A stretch of 64,000 nt of DNA from G963555815 sp965249615 [NCBI: bacterium] (GTDB lineage: Bacteria > UBA8248 > JACPRG01), in NCBI GenBank assembly GCA_965249615.1, contig CBDFMI010000005.1, forward strand, positions 434,001-498,000, read 5' to 3'. The position numbers and the translations under genes are program-made. Within the stretch, counting starts at the first letter, position 1, and each line of letters opens with the position of its first letter. The notes under the pieces are model-generated. The model saw only the letters and a list, made by a program, of their open reading frames with translations, searched no databases and was not told the DNA's origin. This document shows positions 44,293 through 52,892 of this stretch, piece after piece.

Positions 44293-45024
44293 TTACAACC
44301 TCCCCTCGGCCTTGACTTCCTCTTGGAGGCAACGAATACCCGACATGATGACATCCGTGATGGCCTGCCTCGTTTCTTTGGAGGAAGGCTGATCTAGCAA
44401 TCCCTGGAGGTCCAAGGGCTTCCCGAAGCGGACACCCAGGCGTTGGCCAATTCGAACCCGCTTTCCCACCAGCTCCCACGGGGGAATGGCCCGACTGGTC
44501 CCCCACACCACCGTTGGGATGACGACGGGTCGTGCGGCGTGGACGAGGCCCCCAATTGGGCGCTTTCCTGGTTGGAGCCCTCCGTCTCTGGTCCGAGTCC
44601 CTTCTGGAAAGATGAGGACCTTTCCCGACCGCATGGCCTTGATGATCTCGCGGATCGCTCTCAAGTCCCGACCGGTCCGCCCCACGGGGATGACTCGATA
44701 ACTTCGAACAAGCCGCCCAAGGATGGGGATCTGGAACAGCTCAGCCTTGCCCACCGCCCGGATGAGCTGAGTGGGATAGCGCGTCAAGATGGCTGCCGGA
44801 ATCACCGCCGGGTCTAGGTCCGAGATGTGGTTGCTGACAACGAGAACCCGGCCATTCGCGGGGATATTCTCCAGTCCTTCAAAGGAACTGCGGTTCAGGA
44901 CCTTAAGATAAAAGAGCACAACACCCAGCGAAAGCCAGATCCAGCCAAGCCAGAGGGCCTGACGAAATCCCCGACCCAGAGCCCTCACGGCTCCGGCCCC
45001 AACAGTGTCTGGTTCCGTCATCAT
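44293..45024 (-). CDS. plsC: 1-acyl-sn-glycerol-3-phosphate acyltransferase
   Basis: About 243 aa from ATG 45024/45021; the frame upstream is antisense to the mutase gene. Adds the second acyl chain to make phosphatidic acid. VSNHISDLDPAVIP carries the NHx4D catalytic motif, ILGRLVRSYRVIPVGR block II, LIFPEGTRTRDGG block III and ARPVVIPTVVWG block IV. One N-terminal membrane segment (WLGWIWLSLGVVLFYLKVL). It is divergent from the mutase gene. Confidence 0.93.
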   Translation of the reverse strand: MMTEPDTVGAGAVRALGRGFRQALWLGWIWLSLGVVLFYLKVLNRSSFEGLENIPANGRVLVVSNHISDLDPAVIPAAILTRYPTQLIRAVGKAELFQIPILGRLVRSYRVIPVGRTGRDLRAIREIIKAMRSGKVLIFPEGTRTRDGGLQPGKRPIGGLVHAARPVVIPTVVWGTSRAIPPWELVGKRVRIGQRLGVRFGKPLDLQGLLDQPSSKETRQAITDVIMSGIRCLQEEVKAEGRL

Positions 45025-45177
45025 CACGGCCCTCTTCTCACCGCGCCAAGTATAGAAGGCTTCCCGCGGCTTTGCAACATCACCCCCGCCGCGAGGGCCT
45101 CTTGCATCTGCCCTGATGCCTGCGTTATAAACGTTTTCGCCATTGTGGCGAAGGGACCATCTGAAGAGAGCTTGTCG

Positions 45178-46539
45178 TTGACTGTTAACGCCGATATTTT
45201 CCGTGAATATGATATCCGCGGCATCGTCGAAGAGGACCTGGATGTCCTGACGATCCGGGCCATCGGCCGGGGGATTGGGACATACCTGGGTGGACAAAGC
45301 GGAAGTACGCTGGCCGTCGGGAGGGACGCTCGTCTGAGCTCCCCGGCCGTCCGCGTGAGCCTCATCGACGGGCTTCGGGCTTCGGGTTGCAACGTGATCG
45401 ATGTTGGCATGGTGCCGACCCCCATCCTCTATTTCGCCCTTCATCACCTGGACGTCCAGGGGGGGGTGATGGTGACAGGCAGCCACAATCCCCCAGAGTA
45501 CAACGGGTTCAAGATCAACCAGGGGGAGGAGAGCCTGACAGGAGAGGAGATCCGCGCCATTCACCGCATCATCGAGGAGCGAGCCTACTCGGAGGGAAAC
45601 GGCATCGCTCGGCCGGCCGATGTCACGGCACCCTACCGGACCCTCGTAGAATCTAAATTTTCATTCTCCCGCTCCCTCAAGGTGGTGGTGGACGCTGGAA
45701 ACGGGGTCGCGGGGGCCGTGGCGGTCCCTATCCTGGAAGCCTTTGGCCACACGGTTTTTCCCCTCTACTGCGATCCCGATGGGCATTTTCCAAATCACCA
45801 CCCGGACCCCTCGGTTTCGGAAAACCTGGCCGATCTCCGCGCCTGCGTGTTGCAAGAGGGCGCCGATCTCGGCATCGCCTTTGACGGTGACGGCGACCGC
45901 CTGGGGGCGGTGGATGAGAGGGGCAAGATCCTCTGGGCGGACCAGTTACTCATCCTCTTCGCACGCGACCTCCTCGCCCACCAGCCAGGAGCCCCTATTG
46001 TCTTTGACGTGAAGTGCACCCAAAACCTCCCACGGGCGATCGAGGGTGCCGGCGGCCAGCCCATCATGTGGAAGGCCGGACACTCCCTCATCAAGAAGAA
46101 GCTGCGGGCAGAGGGGTCCCCTTTGGGCGGGGAATTCTCGGGGCATTTCTTTTTCGCGGACGACTACTTCGGTTACGATGACGCCCTCTATGCCGCCCTC
46201 CGTCTCATGGATCTCGTCTGCCGGGCCGAAAGCCCCCTCTCCTCCCTGCTCGCCGATCTCCCCACGCTTTACAGCTCTCCAGAGCTGAAATTTTCCTGTC
46301 CCGACGCAGAGAAATTCCAGGTGGTAGAAGCCTTAAAGGATCGCATGAGAGATCGCTATGATATTGTTGAAATAGATGGTATTCGAGTCGAACTTGATGG
46401 CGGCTGGGGGCTGATCCGGGCCTCCAACACCACGCCCGCCTTGACGGCCCGATTTGAGGCCGAAAGTCCGGAGCGGCTTAAGGCCATCCAAGAGGAGATC
46501 CTCGATCATCTCAAGGCCTTCTCCTCCGTCGAGGCCTGA
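45178..46539 (+). CDS. Phosphomannomutase / phosphoglucomutase
   Basis: About 453 aa from a TTG at 45178 (MTVNADIFREYDIRG); TTG 45172 and GTG 45145 are alternatives. Alpha-D-phosphohexomutase moving phosphate between C1 and C6 of mannose or glucose. MVTGSHNPPEYNGFK holds the phosphoserine loop, IAFDGDGDRLGAV the metal loop, and GGEFSGHFFF the sugar-binding loop. RASNTTPALTARFEA is the C-terminal phosphate loop. With manC downstream it probably supplies mannose-1-phosphate for GDP-mannose. Confidence 0.93.
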   Translation: MTVNADIFREYDIRGIVEEDLDVLTIRAIGRGIGTYLGGQSGSTLAVGRDARLSSPAVRVSLIDGLRASGCNVIDVGMVPTPILYFALHHLDVQGGVMVTGSHNPPEYNGFKINQGEESLTGEEIRAIHRIIEERAYSEGNGIARPADVTAPYRTLVESKFSFSRSLKVVVDAGNGVAGAVAVPILEAFGHTVFPLYCDPDGHFPNHHPDPSVSENLADLRACVLQEGADLGIAFDGDGDRLGAVDERGKILWADQLLILFARDLLAHQPGAPIVFDVKCTQNLPRAIEGAGGQPIMWKAGHSLIKKKLRAEGSPLGGEFSGHFFFADDYFGYDDALYAALRLMDLVCRAESPLSSLLADLPTLYSSPELKFSCPDAEKFQVVEALKDRMRDRYDIVEIDGIRVELDGGWGLIRASNTTPALTARFEAESPERLKAIQEEILDHLKAFSSVEA

Positions 46540-46541
46540 GT

Positions 46542-47153
46542 ATGCTGAGAGGTCTCTTCGACTGGGTCCTCAGCTGGGCGCAAACACCGTATGGGGCGTG
46601 GGCCCTCGGGATCCTGGCCTTCACCGAATCCTCCTTCTTTCCCATCCCCCCCGATCCCCTGCTGATTGTGCTGGCCCTTGGGGCCCCTGACCGGGCCCTG
46701 TGGTTCGCTCTCATCGCCTCGATCGCGTCGGTCCTAGGCGGGATGCTTGGCTACCTGATTGGGTGGGGCTTTATGGGGGCAGTGGGAAACCGCATCATGG
46801 ACTTCTACGGGGGACGAGGGAAGTTCGACACCATCAAGGCCCTTTATGATCGGTATGACGTCTGGGCGGTCGGCATTGCCGGGTTCACGCCCATTCCCTA
46901 CAAGCTTTTCACCATCACCGCAGGTGTCTTCCGGATCAACTTCAAGGTGTTCGTCTTGGTCTCCGCCGTCAGCCGGTCGGCCCGCTTCTTCCTGGTGGCG
47001 GGAGTCATCTATCTCTTCGGAGAACCCATCCAATCATTCATTGACCAGTATCTCAATCTCCTCTCCCTCCTCTTTGTCATCCTGCTTGTCCTGGGATTTG
47101 TGGTCGTGCGTTGGGGCCTCAATCGGGCGGCTCAACCTCAATCGAGTCGATGA
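46542..47153 (+). CDS. YqaA/DedA family membrane protein
   Basis: 203 aa, about five membrane helices. LAFTESSFFPIPPDPLLIVL is the conserved E-S-x-F-P-x-P-P motif, GGMLGYLIGWG follows, and RYDVWAVGIAGFTPIPYKLFTITAGVF with GFTPIPYK is the second hallmark. DedA-related proteins act as lipid (undecaprenyl phosphate or phospholipid) transporters; function here is inferred from the family. It starts 2 bp after the mutase stop and overlaps manC by ATGA. Confidence 0.9.
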   Translation: MLRGLFDWVLSWAQTPYGAWALGILAFTESSFFPIPPDPLLIVLALGAPDRALWFALIASIASVLGGMLGYLIGWGFMGAVGNRIMDFYGGRGKFDTIKALYDRYDVWAVGIAGFTPIPYKLFTITAGVFRINFKVFVLVSAVSRSARFFLVAGVIYLFGEPIQSFIDQYLNLLSLLFVILLVLGFVVVRWGLNRAAQPQSSR

Positions 47154-48238
47154 GAAATCGCAAGGCGTACGCGGTCATCTTGGCAGGCGGGGCCGGGAGC
47201 CGTCTCTGGCCCATCAGTCGACGGGCCCGTCCCAAGCCCCTCCTCCAGTTGGGAGATCGACGCACACTGTTACAGACCACCGTAGGTCGCCTGAAGGGCC
47301 TCATCCCCGCCTCTCGAACCCTGGTGGTGGCCGCTCGGGAAAGGGCAAGGGACATCCGGTCCCAACTGCCCGACCTGCCGCGGAAAAATCTCCTACTGGA
47401 ACCCATCGGGAGAAACACGGCCGCCTCCCTTGGCCTCGCCGCTCTCAGGGTTTGCGAGTTCGATCCAAAGGGGCTCCTCGTTGTCCTTCCGGCGGACCAT
47501 CAGATCTCAGATGCCCCCGGACTGCGCCGCCTCCTCAAGGCCGCACTGGCATGGACCCAAGAGACAGAGGACATCGTTATCTTTGGCGTCCGCCCTGACC
47601 GCCCCGAGACAGGATACGGCTATATCCGTCGCGGGGAGCCGGTGGGGCGCACAGGGGCCTGGACGGTTCACCGCGCCACCGCCCTCGTCGAGAAGCCCGG
47701 CCTAAAATGCGTCCGTCAGTATCTGTCCGACGGGCAATATGAATGGAATAGCGGAATGTTTGTCCTCTCCGCTACCCGAGCACTTTCGGAAATCAAAAGG
47801 CAAATCCCAAAGCTTCACCGGGGACTCCTTCGGCTGGTGCCGACGCTGACTCACTCCCGGGGGCCTAGCCCCCAAGTGTTTCGAGGCCTTCCCGCCATCT
47901 CCATCGATCACGGCATCTTGGTCGGAGCTTCTCGGGCGGGCAGCACGGCCCTCCTCCCCTGCCGAGTGGGATGGAACGATGTGGGAGATTTTGGCGCCCT
48001 TGCCCGGCTGGCCAAAACGCGAAAGGGAGGCCATCGGGTCTGGGGGACCCACCTTGGCATCGAGACCCGGGACACGATCCTCTACGCCCCCGGAAAGCTC
48101 ATCGCCACGCTTGGCGTCGAGAATCTCATCGTCGTAGATGCCCCAGATGCCATTCTCATCTGTCCTAAGGATCGAGCCCAAGAGGTCAGACGCCTGGTTG
48201 AGGCCCTCGGCCGAAAGGGCCTGAAGAGATATCTGTGA
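47150..48238 (+). CDS. manC: Mannose-1-phosphate guanylyltransferase
   Basis: About 362 aa from the ATG at 47150, which overlaps the YqaA stop as ATGA. Makes GDP-mannose. AVILAGGAGSRLWPISRRARPKPLL is the nucleotidyltransferase signature (shown in two pieces: LAGGAGSRLWP, RARPKP), LLLEPIGRNTAASLGLAAL and LVVLPADHQISD follow, then RPETGYGYIRRG, FVEKPGL-type VEKPGLK, and EWNSGMFVLSA with the catalytic Asn/Gly. No isomerase domain is fused at the C-terminus, so it is the short form. Confidence 0.93.
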   Translation: MRNRKAYAVILAGGAGSRLWPISRRARPKPLLQLGDRRTLLQTTVGRLKGLIPASRTLVVAARERARDIRSQLPDLPRKNLLLEPIGRNTAASLGLAALRVCEFDPKGLLVVLPADHQISDAPGLRRLLKAALAWTQETEDIVIFGVRPDRPETGYGYIRRGEPVGRTGAWTVHRATALVEKPGLKCVRQYLSDGQYEWNSGMFVLSATRALSEIKRQIPKLHRGLLRLVPTLTHSRGPSPQVFRGLPAISIDHGILVGASRAGSTALLPCRVGWNDVGDFGALARLAKTRKGGHRVWGTHLGIETRDTILYAPGKLIATLGVENLIVVDAPDAILICPKDRAQEVRRLVEALGRKGLKRYL

Positions 48239-48240
48239 CC

Positions 48241-48262
48241 CGGTCACCCAAGGGGGTGACCG
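48241..48262. repeat. Perfect 9-bp hairpin after manC
   Basis: CGGTCACCC (48241-48249), 4-nt loop, GGGTGACCG (48254-48262), starting 3 bp after the manC stop. No T tract follows, so it may protect the 3' end or mark a pause rather than end transcription on its own. Confidence 0.45.
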
Positions 48263-48292
48263 ACAGTAGAAACGCCTTGTGAGGGGGTTGAC

Positions 48293-49051
48293 ATGCTGCG
48301 TGACATCCTGAAGGGCCCGGGCCTCACCCTGCTCTCTCTCCTGATTTTCTCGACTCCCGGCTGGGCGGAGCGGGAAATCCTCCTCGAGTTCCAGGACGGG
48401 AGCGAACAGAAGATACGCCTTCCTCGCGAATCGGGCGAGGTAAGAGGCGTTGAGATCCGGGACCTCTCACCTCCGAGGACCTTCCTTTTCAGCGAGGAAC
48501 TCTCTGAAGAGTTTGAAGGCCGGCGCCTATCATCCAGATGGGACTGGCTTCGGGAACCCCGTGGGCACTGGGCGGTCCGGGAGGGGCAGTTCCACCTGAC
48601 CACCACCGGCACCAGCTTTTTCGGGGACGAGAACACCGCCCCTCTCATCTACCGGCGAGCCCCCAAGGGGGATTTCGACGCCGTGACTCTTGTACTCGCG
48701 AGCCCGCGCCGGCGCTGGGAACAGGGAGGGATATTCCTCTACCAGGACGATGACAACTACATTCGAGTGACGCACATCGGGGTGGGAGACGAAAGCCAGA
48801 TCGAAAGCATCCAGGAGATCAGGGGCCAACCTGAAGGGATTCGGGTCGAGACCTCGTCGCCGAGCGAGGTCTTCCTTAGGATCCGGGTCGAAGGAAGCCT
48901 TGTCGAGACCGCTCATTCAGCGGACGGGGAGCAGTGGACCGTGGTGGCCCGCTACTTCCAAACCTACCCTGAACCCAAGATCGCCGTCTCGGCCTTCGGC
49001 AGGACTGGCGCCCCCTTCGCCTTCGATTTTATCCGGCTCTTCGTCCCCTAA
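48293..49051 (+). CDS. Secreted DUF1349-like concanavalin-A-fold protein
   Basis: 252 aa. Signal peptide to about residue 26 (GLTLLSLLIFSTPGWA). The mature protein, RPLSSRWDWLREPRGHW-type (RRLSSRWDWLREPRGHWAV), GDFDAVTLVLASP, RRWEQGGIFLYQDDDNYIRV and SADGEQWTVVARY, has the DUF1349/beta-xylosidase-C-like jelly-roll pattern, in which a bound residue lies near DDDNYIR. Such domains bind carbohydrate or act as lectin-like modules. It is an isolated gene; the substrate is not evident. Confidence 0.7.
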   Translation: MLRDILKGPGLTLLSLLIFSTPGWAEREILLEFQDGSEQKIRLPRESGEVRGVEIRDLSPPRTFLFSEELSEEFEGRRLSSRWDWLREPRGHWAVREGQFHLTTTGTSFFGDENTAPLIYRRAPKGDFDAVTLVLASPRRRWEQGGIFLYQDDDNYIRVTHIGVGDESQIESIQEIRGQPEGIRVETSSPSEVFLRIRVEGSLVETAHSADGEQWTVVARYFQTYPEPKIAVSAFGRTGAPFAFDFIRLFVP

Positions 49052-49080
49052 GCGATTTTTTGGCCCTCGGGAGGCAGATG

Positions 49081-49260
49081 ATGAGAAAGGAACTGGATGC
49101 GGCCATCGAGCTTTATGAGGGGATGCCTCTCGCAGGCCGCACCCACTGGCGGAAGCGGGCCCTCCCCTCCATTCGGTTTGAGAGTGAAGAGGAGAAAAAG
49201 AAGTTTGTCGAGGACTTGGACCGAATCGACCAGGGTGAGGAACCTGAGAACATTTCGTGA
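49081..49260 (+). CDS. Small acidic hypothetical protein
   Basis: About 59 aa. GGAGG lies 6 bp before the ATG at 49081 (an ATG three bases earlier is an alternative). LDAAIELYEGMPLAGRTHWRK and LPSIRFESEEEKKKFVEDLD suggest a compact helical protein with an acidic C-terminus. No family is recognised. It follows the DUF1349-like gene by 29 bp and may be co-transcribed with it. Confidence 0.5.
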   Translation: MRKELDAAIELYEGMPLAGRTHWRKRALPSIRFESEEEKKKFVEDLDRIDQGEEPENIS

Positions 49261-49287
49261 AAAAGAGGGCGACATTTTAGGGCAACA

Positions 49288-49350
49288 ATACTTAATATAT
49301 TAAATAAATATATATATTATATCTATTTGAAATAATTGATATTAAGTCTA
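49288..49350. other. AT-rich island between convergent genes
   Basis: About 60 bp of nearly pure A/T lies between the convergent small gene and the FAD oxidoreductase gene. Its ends carry the inverted pair CTTAATAT (49291-49298) and ATATTAAG (49339-49346). No ORF, no T-tract terminator stem; it could be a bidirectional end region or a bent DNA/protein binding site. Confidence 0.4.
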
Positions 49351-49388
49351 GCCTGCTGGATCGCCTGAGAAGAAGGCGCTGCCAAGTC

Positions 49389-50612
49389 TCAGAGATTCAT
49401 CCGGGCCGGAAGGTAGCGGGACAGGTCAACCCCGGGAAGCTCAGGGGTCTTCCCTCTGATTAGTTCTGCGATGATCTTCCCGGTAATGGGGGCGAGGGTG
49501 ACGCCGTCTCCCTCGTGTCCCGTCGCGTACCAGAGACCTTCAACACGGGCAGAGGGGCCGATGAGCGGATGGTGGTCCGGCGTCCAGGGGCGCAACCCCG
49601 CAAAAGAGCGCACGAGTGAGACACTTGAAAGGGCCGGGAACCACCGCCTCGCGCTTTCAAGGATAGTCTCCCGTCCCCTGTCCGTTACGGTCTCCTCAAA
49701 GCCTGCGAACTCCCGCGTCGAACCCAGGTAGCAACTCCCCCCTGGGTGTTGTTGAAAAGAGAAGCTGTGGAGGAACCCGGGAAGGGTGGTTTCATCACAT
49801 CCGATCTGGGGCTTTCGGCCAACGGATGTCTTCTCTCCCCCCCCCTGCCCCCCCCGAAGCTTTTGCAGGATGTAATCGGCGCTCCAGATGAGATATTGGC
49901 TCACAGGACCTATCTCCTCAGTGACGAGGACCTGACCGCGGCGAGGCAGGATCGGGACCTCAAGACCCAGACCCTCTGTCACCGTGGGGGACCAGACCCC
50001 GGCCGCCAGGACAACGCCATCGGCCTGATATTCTCCCTTCTCGGTCTTCACTCCTTTCATCTTCCCCCCCTTAGTCAAAAATTTCTGGACAGGCTCTCGC
50101 TCGCGGATGAGGGCACCCGCCCTGGCCGCCCCCTCAAGGAGCGCTCGGGCCGCCGCCTCAGCGCCGACCAGGACCCCGATGGGGCAAAAAAGGCCTCCCA
50201 GGGTCTCAACGCCTAGCTCCGGCACCCTTCGCTTCACCTCTCCGGGCTCCAAAAGCTCCGCACCCACCCCCAGGGCCTTCATGCCCCGAACGCAAGTCTC
50301 CAGTTGGGAGGGGGTTCCCTCAGTCCCCTCGGCCAGGACCATGATCGAGCCTCGTTCCTCAAAGAGAAAAGGGCGGGGGAGAATTTTCAGGAGCACTTCA
50401 TAAAGGCGGCGGCTCTCAAGGGCGATGGCCATCTGTTGGTCAGGGGTCCTGCTGACGAGGTCCACCACCCCCGTATTCTTGGCAGTCGTCCCGCAGGCGC
50501 ACTCATCCCGCTCAAAGAGGTTCACCTGTATGCCCTCTTGGCTGAGGAAGTAGGCGACGGATGCGCCGACGATGCCGCCCCCGATGATGATGACGCTTTT
50601 GGGATGTTTCAA
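49389..50612 (-). CDS. FAD-dependent oxidoreductase (DAO/glycine-oxidase family)
   Basis: 407 aa. The dinucleotide fold is KSVIIIGGGIVGASVAYFLS with GxGxxG and a downstream acidic residue, FERDECACGTTAKNTGVVD contains the flavin-contacting Thr and Lys, and GLWYATGHEGDGVTLAPITGKIIAELI is the C-terminal FAD end of the family, which oxidises amino acids or their N-alkylated forms. C9 (49837-49845) and C8 (49848-49855) tracts lie in frame, coding Gly/Gln. Substrate could be glycine, sarcosine or a D-amino acid. Unlinked to neighbours. Confidence 0.88.
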   Translation of the reverse strand: MKHPKSVIIIGGGIVGASVAYFLSQEGIQVNLFERDECACGTTAKNTGVVDLVSRTPDQQMAIALESRRLYEVLLKILPRPFLFEERGSIMVLAEGTEGTPSQLETCVRGMKALGVGAELLEPGEVKRRVPELGVETLGGLFCPIGVLVGAEAAARALLEGAARAGALIREREPVQKFLTKGGKMKGVKTEKGEYQADGVVLAAGVWSPTVTEGLGLEVPILPRRGQVLVTEEIGPVSQYLIWSADYILQKLRGGQGGGEKTSVGRKPQIGCDETTLPGFLHSFSFQQHPGGSCYLGSTREFAGFEETVTDRGRETILESARRWFPALSSVSLVRSFAGLRPWTPDHHPLIGPSARVEGLWYATGHEGDGVTLAPITGKIIAELIRGKTPELPGVDLSRYLPARMNL

Positions 50613-50701
50613 CGTGTCCTCATTCGGGGGCAGTCCCTGATAAAAAGATCGCCATGAAACCGTCTAGTGGGGAGGGATTAAAGCGGCTTATCTATCACTA
50701 T

Positions 50702-51398
50702 CTATCGAAGGTATACGTTAATACCGAAGCCGATGTGGTGGGATCGGATGTCGAACGCGTCCGTGACTCCCGAGTCTACAAAGTGAAGGTCATCCGTCAG
50801 AGTGAACTTGTACTCAGCGAAAGCTGCAACATGACGGGTCAAGAAGGCAGTCAACCCGGCCACGGCTTGGCCTCCCCCCACCGTGTCCGTTGCGTCAAAA
50901 GCGCCTCCCGTAATCTCTGCCTTGGACATAACAACCCCACCGCCAACGCCGATGTAGGGCTCAAACCTCCGCTCGAACCTCTGATTTTGAAATCTCGTCG
51001 GAAGGACGATGGGGAAACGGCCCAGGAGGCCGGCGGTGATGGCCGTGGTCCCTACATCCATCCGATTTGGTGGTGGCCTGGGTGACGGGAAGACCAGAGA
51101 TGGTCCCTGTTGCGGAGACATTTTGTGCCGGGACGTCCGAGGTAAAGTTGTAGACATCCAGCTGAAGCCCAAAAAAGCGCCCAACCCAATATCCCACCTT
51201 GCCGCCAAAAAGGGGCCCGGTTTGCAAATCAACTTCCTGAAACGTCACATTCCTCGTCGATGAGGTTTCGCGAATGTCCTCATCCCGGTTAAGAGAAATA
51301 CCCCCATAACCGGAGAGAAACAACTCGGCCCTGGCAATCGCGGCTTGGCTCAGGACCAAGCACAAGCCAAGAACCAGAGAAAGGAAAAGGCGATTCAT
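50702..51398 (-). pseudogene. Outer-membrane beta-barrel protein, frame broken by a 4-bp duplication
   Basis: The first part, from an ATG at 51398 with AGGAGG 7 bp upstream, has a signal peptide (LFLSLVLGLCLVLSQAAIARA) described here as residues 3-23, and strand-like ELFLSGYGGISLNRDED and GKVGYWVGRFFGLQLDVYNF. The second part, in another frame, has RFEPYIGVGGGVVMSKAEI and AFAEYKFTLTDDLHF, typical OMP25/OmpA-like barrel strands. The coding strand carries GGATGGAT (plus-strand 51056-51063); removing one GGAT joins the frames into TTKSDVGTTAITAG. Combined length is about 231 aa, a small barrel. A true frameshift or a local assembly error are both possible. Confidence 0.75.
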
Positions 51399-51439
51399 CC
51401 AGACACCTCCTGCTGCTGAGTACCAACACAACCACCGCA

Positions 51440-51468
51440 ATGCTAAATATTTTTATAGATTTTTACAA
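51440..51468 (-). promoter_or_regulatory. Candidate promoter for the outer-membrane barrel gene
   Basis: Minus-strand TTGTAA (51468-51463) and TAGCAT (51445-51440), 17 bp apart inside an AT-rich region, about 42 bp upstream of the start at 51398. Confidence 0.45.
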
Positions 51469-51613
51469 ATAGAAATTTTTGCCGCGAGAATTAATCCACA
51501 CCCACATCGACTCTCGCTCAATCTCGGGGACTTGACAAGGAAAAGGTATGGTATCATGTCCTCCACTTCTTTAAGGACTGGGAATTCCGCCTTGAAGGGG
51601 AAGGGGGGTTGGG

Positions 51614-52216
51614 GTGCGCCGAGTTCTCGCACCGGGGTGGCTGATCCTGCTGCTCTACGGATGCTCTTTTTACTCCGCCGAACCCCTGCGCCTTGAAAAC
51701 CTCGCTCAGGCCCCATACCACAGCGAAGAGGAATCAATCTATTTCGTCGTCAGGCCCCTGGACCTCCTTGAAGATACGAACGAATATTTTCAGGCCGACT
51801 TGATAGAGGAGGGGTTTCTCCCCTTCCACCTTCTCATCCTCAACCGGGGGAACGACCGAATCTTACTCGGCCGAAACCGGGTTTCTCTCGCCTTGGACGG
51901 GCTCTCCCCGCTTTCGCCAACACCCGCCAAAAAAGTGGCCAGCGAGCTGAACACCTCCAAGTTCTCGGGGCTTCCCATATTTCTCAGCATCCCTGCCCTG
52001 GCAAGCGCCTTCTGGACGGATTACAACCGCTCAAATGACTATCAACAGAAGGAATTTCCAGACCAAATCGTTGTGGGACCCCAAGAGGCGGTCAACGGGG
52101 TTGTTTTCTTCAAGCCCCCGGAACGGGTGGACAGCTCTTCAGGAAGTCAGCTCGCAGTCCGCTTTCAAAATCTCCGCACCAGGACTGATCAGAAGGTCAC
52201 CCTGCTCTTTCGCTAG
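51614..52216 (+). CDS. Putative lipoprotein of unknown function
   Basis: 200 aa from a GTG at 51614, preceded by a purine-rich GGGG site. A basic start, hydrophobic core and lipobox LLLYGC indicate lipid anchoring. The mature domain, VVRPLDLLEDTNEYFQADLI, LLILNRGNDRILLGRNRVSL and EAVNGVVFFKPPERV, is beta-rich; I see a resemblance to proteins with immunoglobulin-like folds but no family. TTGACA lies at 51532 with TATCAT only 14 bp beyond it, so the promoter match is imperfect. The gene is divergent from the barrel gene. Confidence 0.6.
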   Translation: MRRVLAPGWLILLLYGCSFYSAEPLRLENLAQAPYHSEEESIYFVVRPLDLLEDTNEYFQADLIEEGFLPFHLLILNRGNDRILLGRNRVSLALDGLSPLSPTPAKKVASELNTSKFSGLPIFLSIPALASAFWTDYNRSNDYQQKEFPDQIVVGPQEAVNGVVFFKPPERVDSSSGSQLAVRFQNLRTRTDQKVTLLFR

Positions 52217-52308
52217 CCGCCGATTCCCTGATTGACAGCCCGCTGTCTGACAGAAGGATGCGAAGGGGGGGGTCTGAATGACCCCCGTGTCGCCCTAGAG
52301 GGTGGGAG

Positions 52309-52884
52309 CTATAAGGCTCGTTTGGCCCGTTCCACGTAGTCGCCCGTCCGGGTATCAATCCGGACGGCCTCCCCCTGATTCACGAACAGGGGTACATGGA
52401 CCACCGCCCCCGTTTCCAAGGTGGCCGGCTTGGTCCCCCCGACGGCCGTATCGCCCCGGACTCCCGGATCTGTCTCAGTGATCCGAAGCTCAACAAAGGT
52501 GGGAAGGTCTACGCCGATGGGAACCCGGTTGTGGAAGAGGACGGCGACGGTAATATTGTCTTGGAGCCAGTTGGTGGCGTCTCCCAGCTGCTCTTGTGTC
52601 AGAAACTCCTGCTCGTAGTTCGAGGTGTCCATAAAACAGTACCGGTCGCCCTCCCGATAGAGGTACTGCATCTGCCGGTCTTCCAGATCGGGTGTGTTGA
52701 CCTTCTCTCCGGAGCGGAAGGTCTTGTCCTGAACCAGGCCGGTGCGAAGATTTTTCAGGCGCGTCTTGACGAAGGCGGCCCCCTTCCCCGGCTTGACATG
52801 CTGGCACTCCGCGATGAGAAAGGGCTCACCGTCGAGTTCGATCTTGAAGCCGTTTTTAAACTGAGTGGTCGATGCAGTCCCCAC
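52309..52884 (-). CDS. efp: Translation elongation factor P
   Basis: 191 aa, three-domain OB-like factor relieving ribosome stalling at polyproline. The N-terminal QHVKPGKGAAFVKTRLKN contains Lys34, the modification residue in the lysylated (EpmA/EpmB) group, and GDTAVGGTKPATLETGAVVHVPLFV is domain III. Several proline-rich runs occur in this window's own proteins (the TPR gene at 2388-4010). It follows the M24 peptidase gene, the common pepQ/pepP-efp pairing. Confidence 0.97.
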   Translation of the reverse strand: MGTASTTQFKNGFKIELDGEPFLIAECQHVKPGKGAAFVKTRLKNLRTGLVQDKTFRSGEKVNTPDLEDRQMQYLYREGDRYCFMDTSNYEQEFLTQEQLGDATNWLQDNITVAVLFHNRVPIGVDLPTFVELRITETDPGVRGDTAVGGTKPATLETGAVVHVPLFVNQGEAVRIDTRTGDYVERAKRAL

Positions 52885-52892
52885 ACCCGCTC

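Noticed and set aside
45025-45564. N-terminal extension of the plsC frame
   Set aside because: The first 180 codons are antisense to the phosphohexomutase gene and lack any acyltransferase feature; plsC starts at 45024/45021.
51532-51557. TTGACA ... TATCAT as a standard promoter for the lipoprotein at 51614
   Set aside because: The hexamers are separated by only 14 bp, too short for a normal sigma70 promoter, so I did not list it as a feature.
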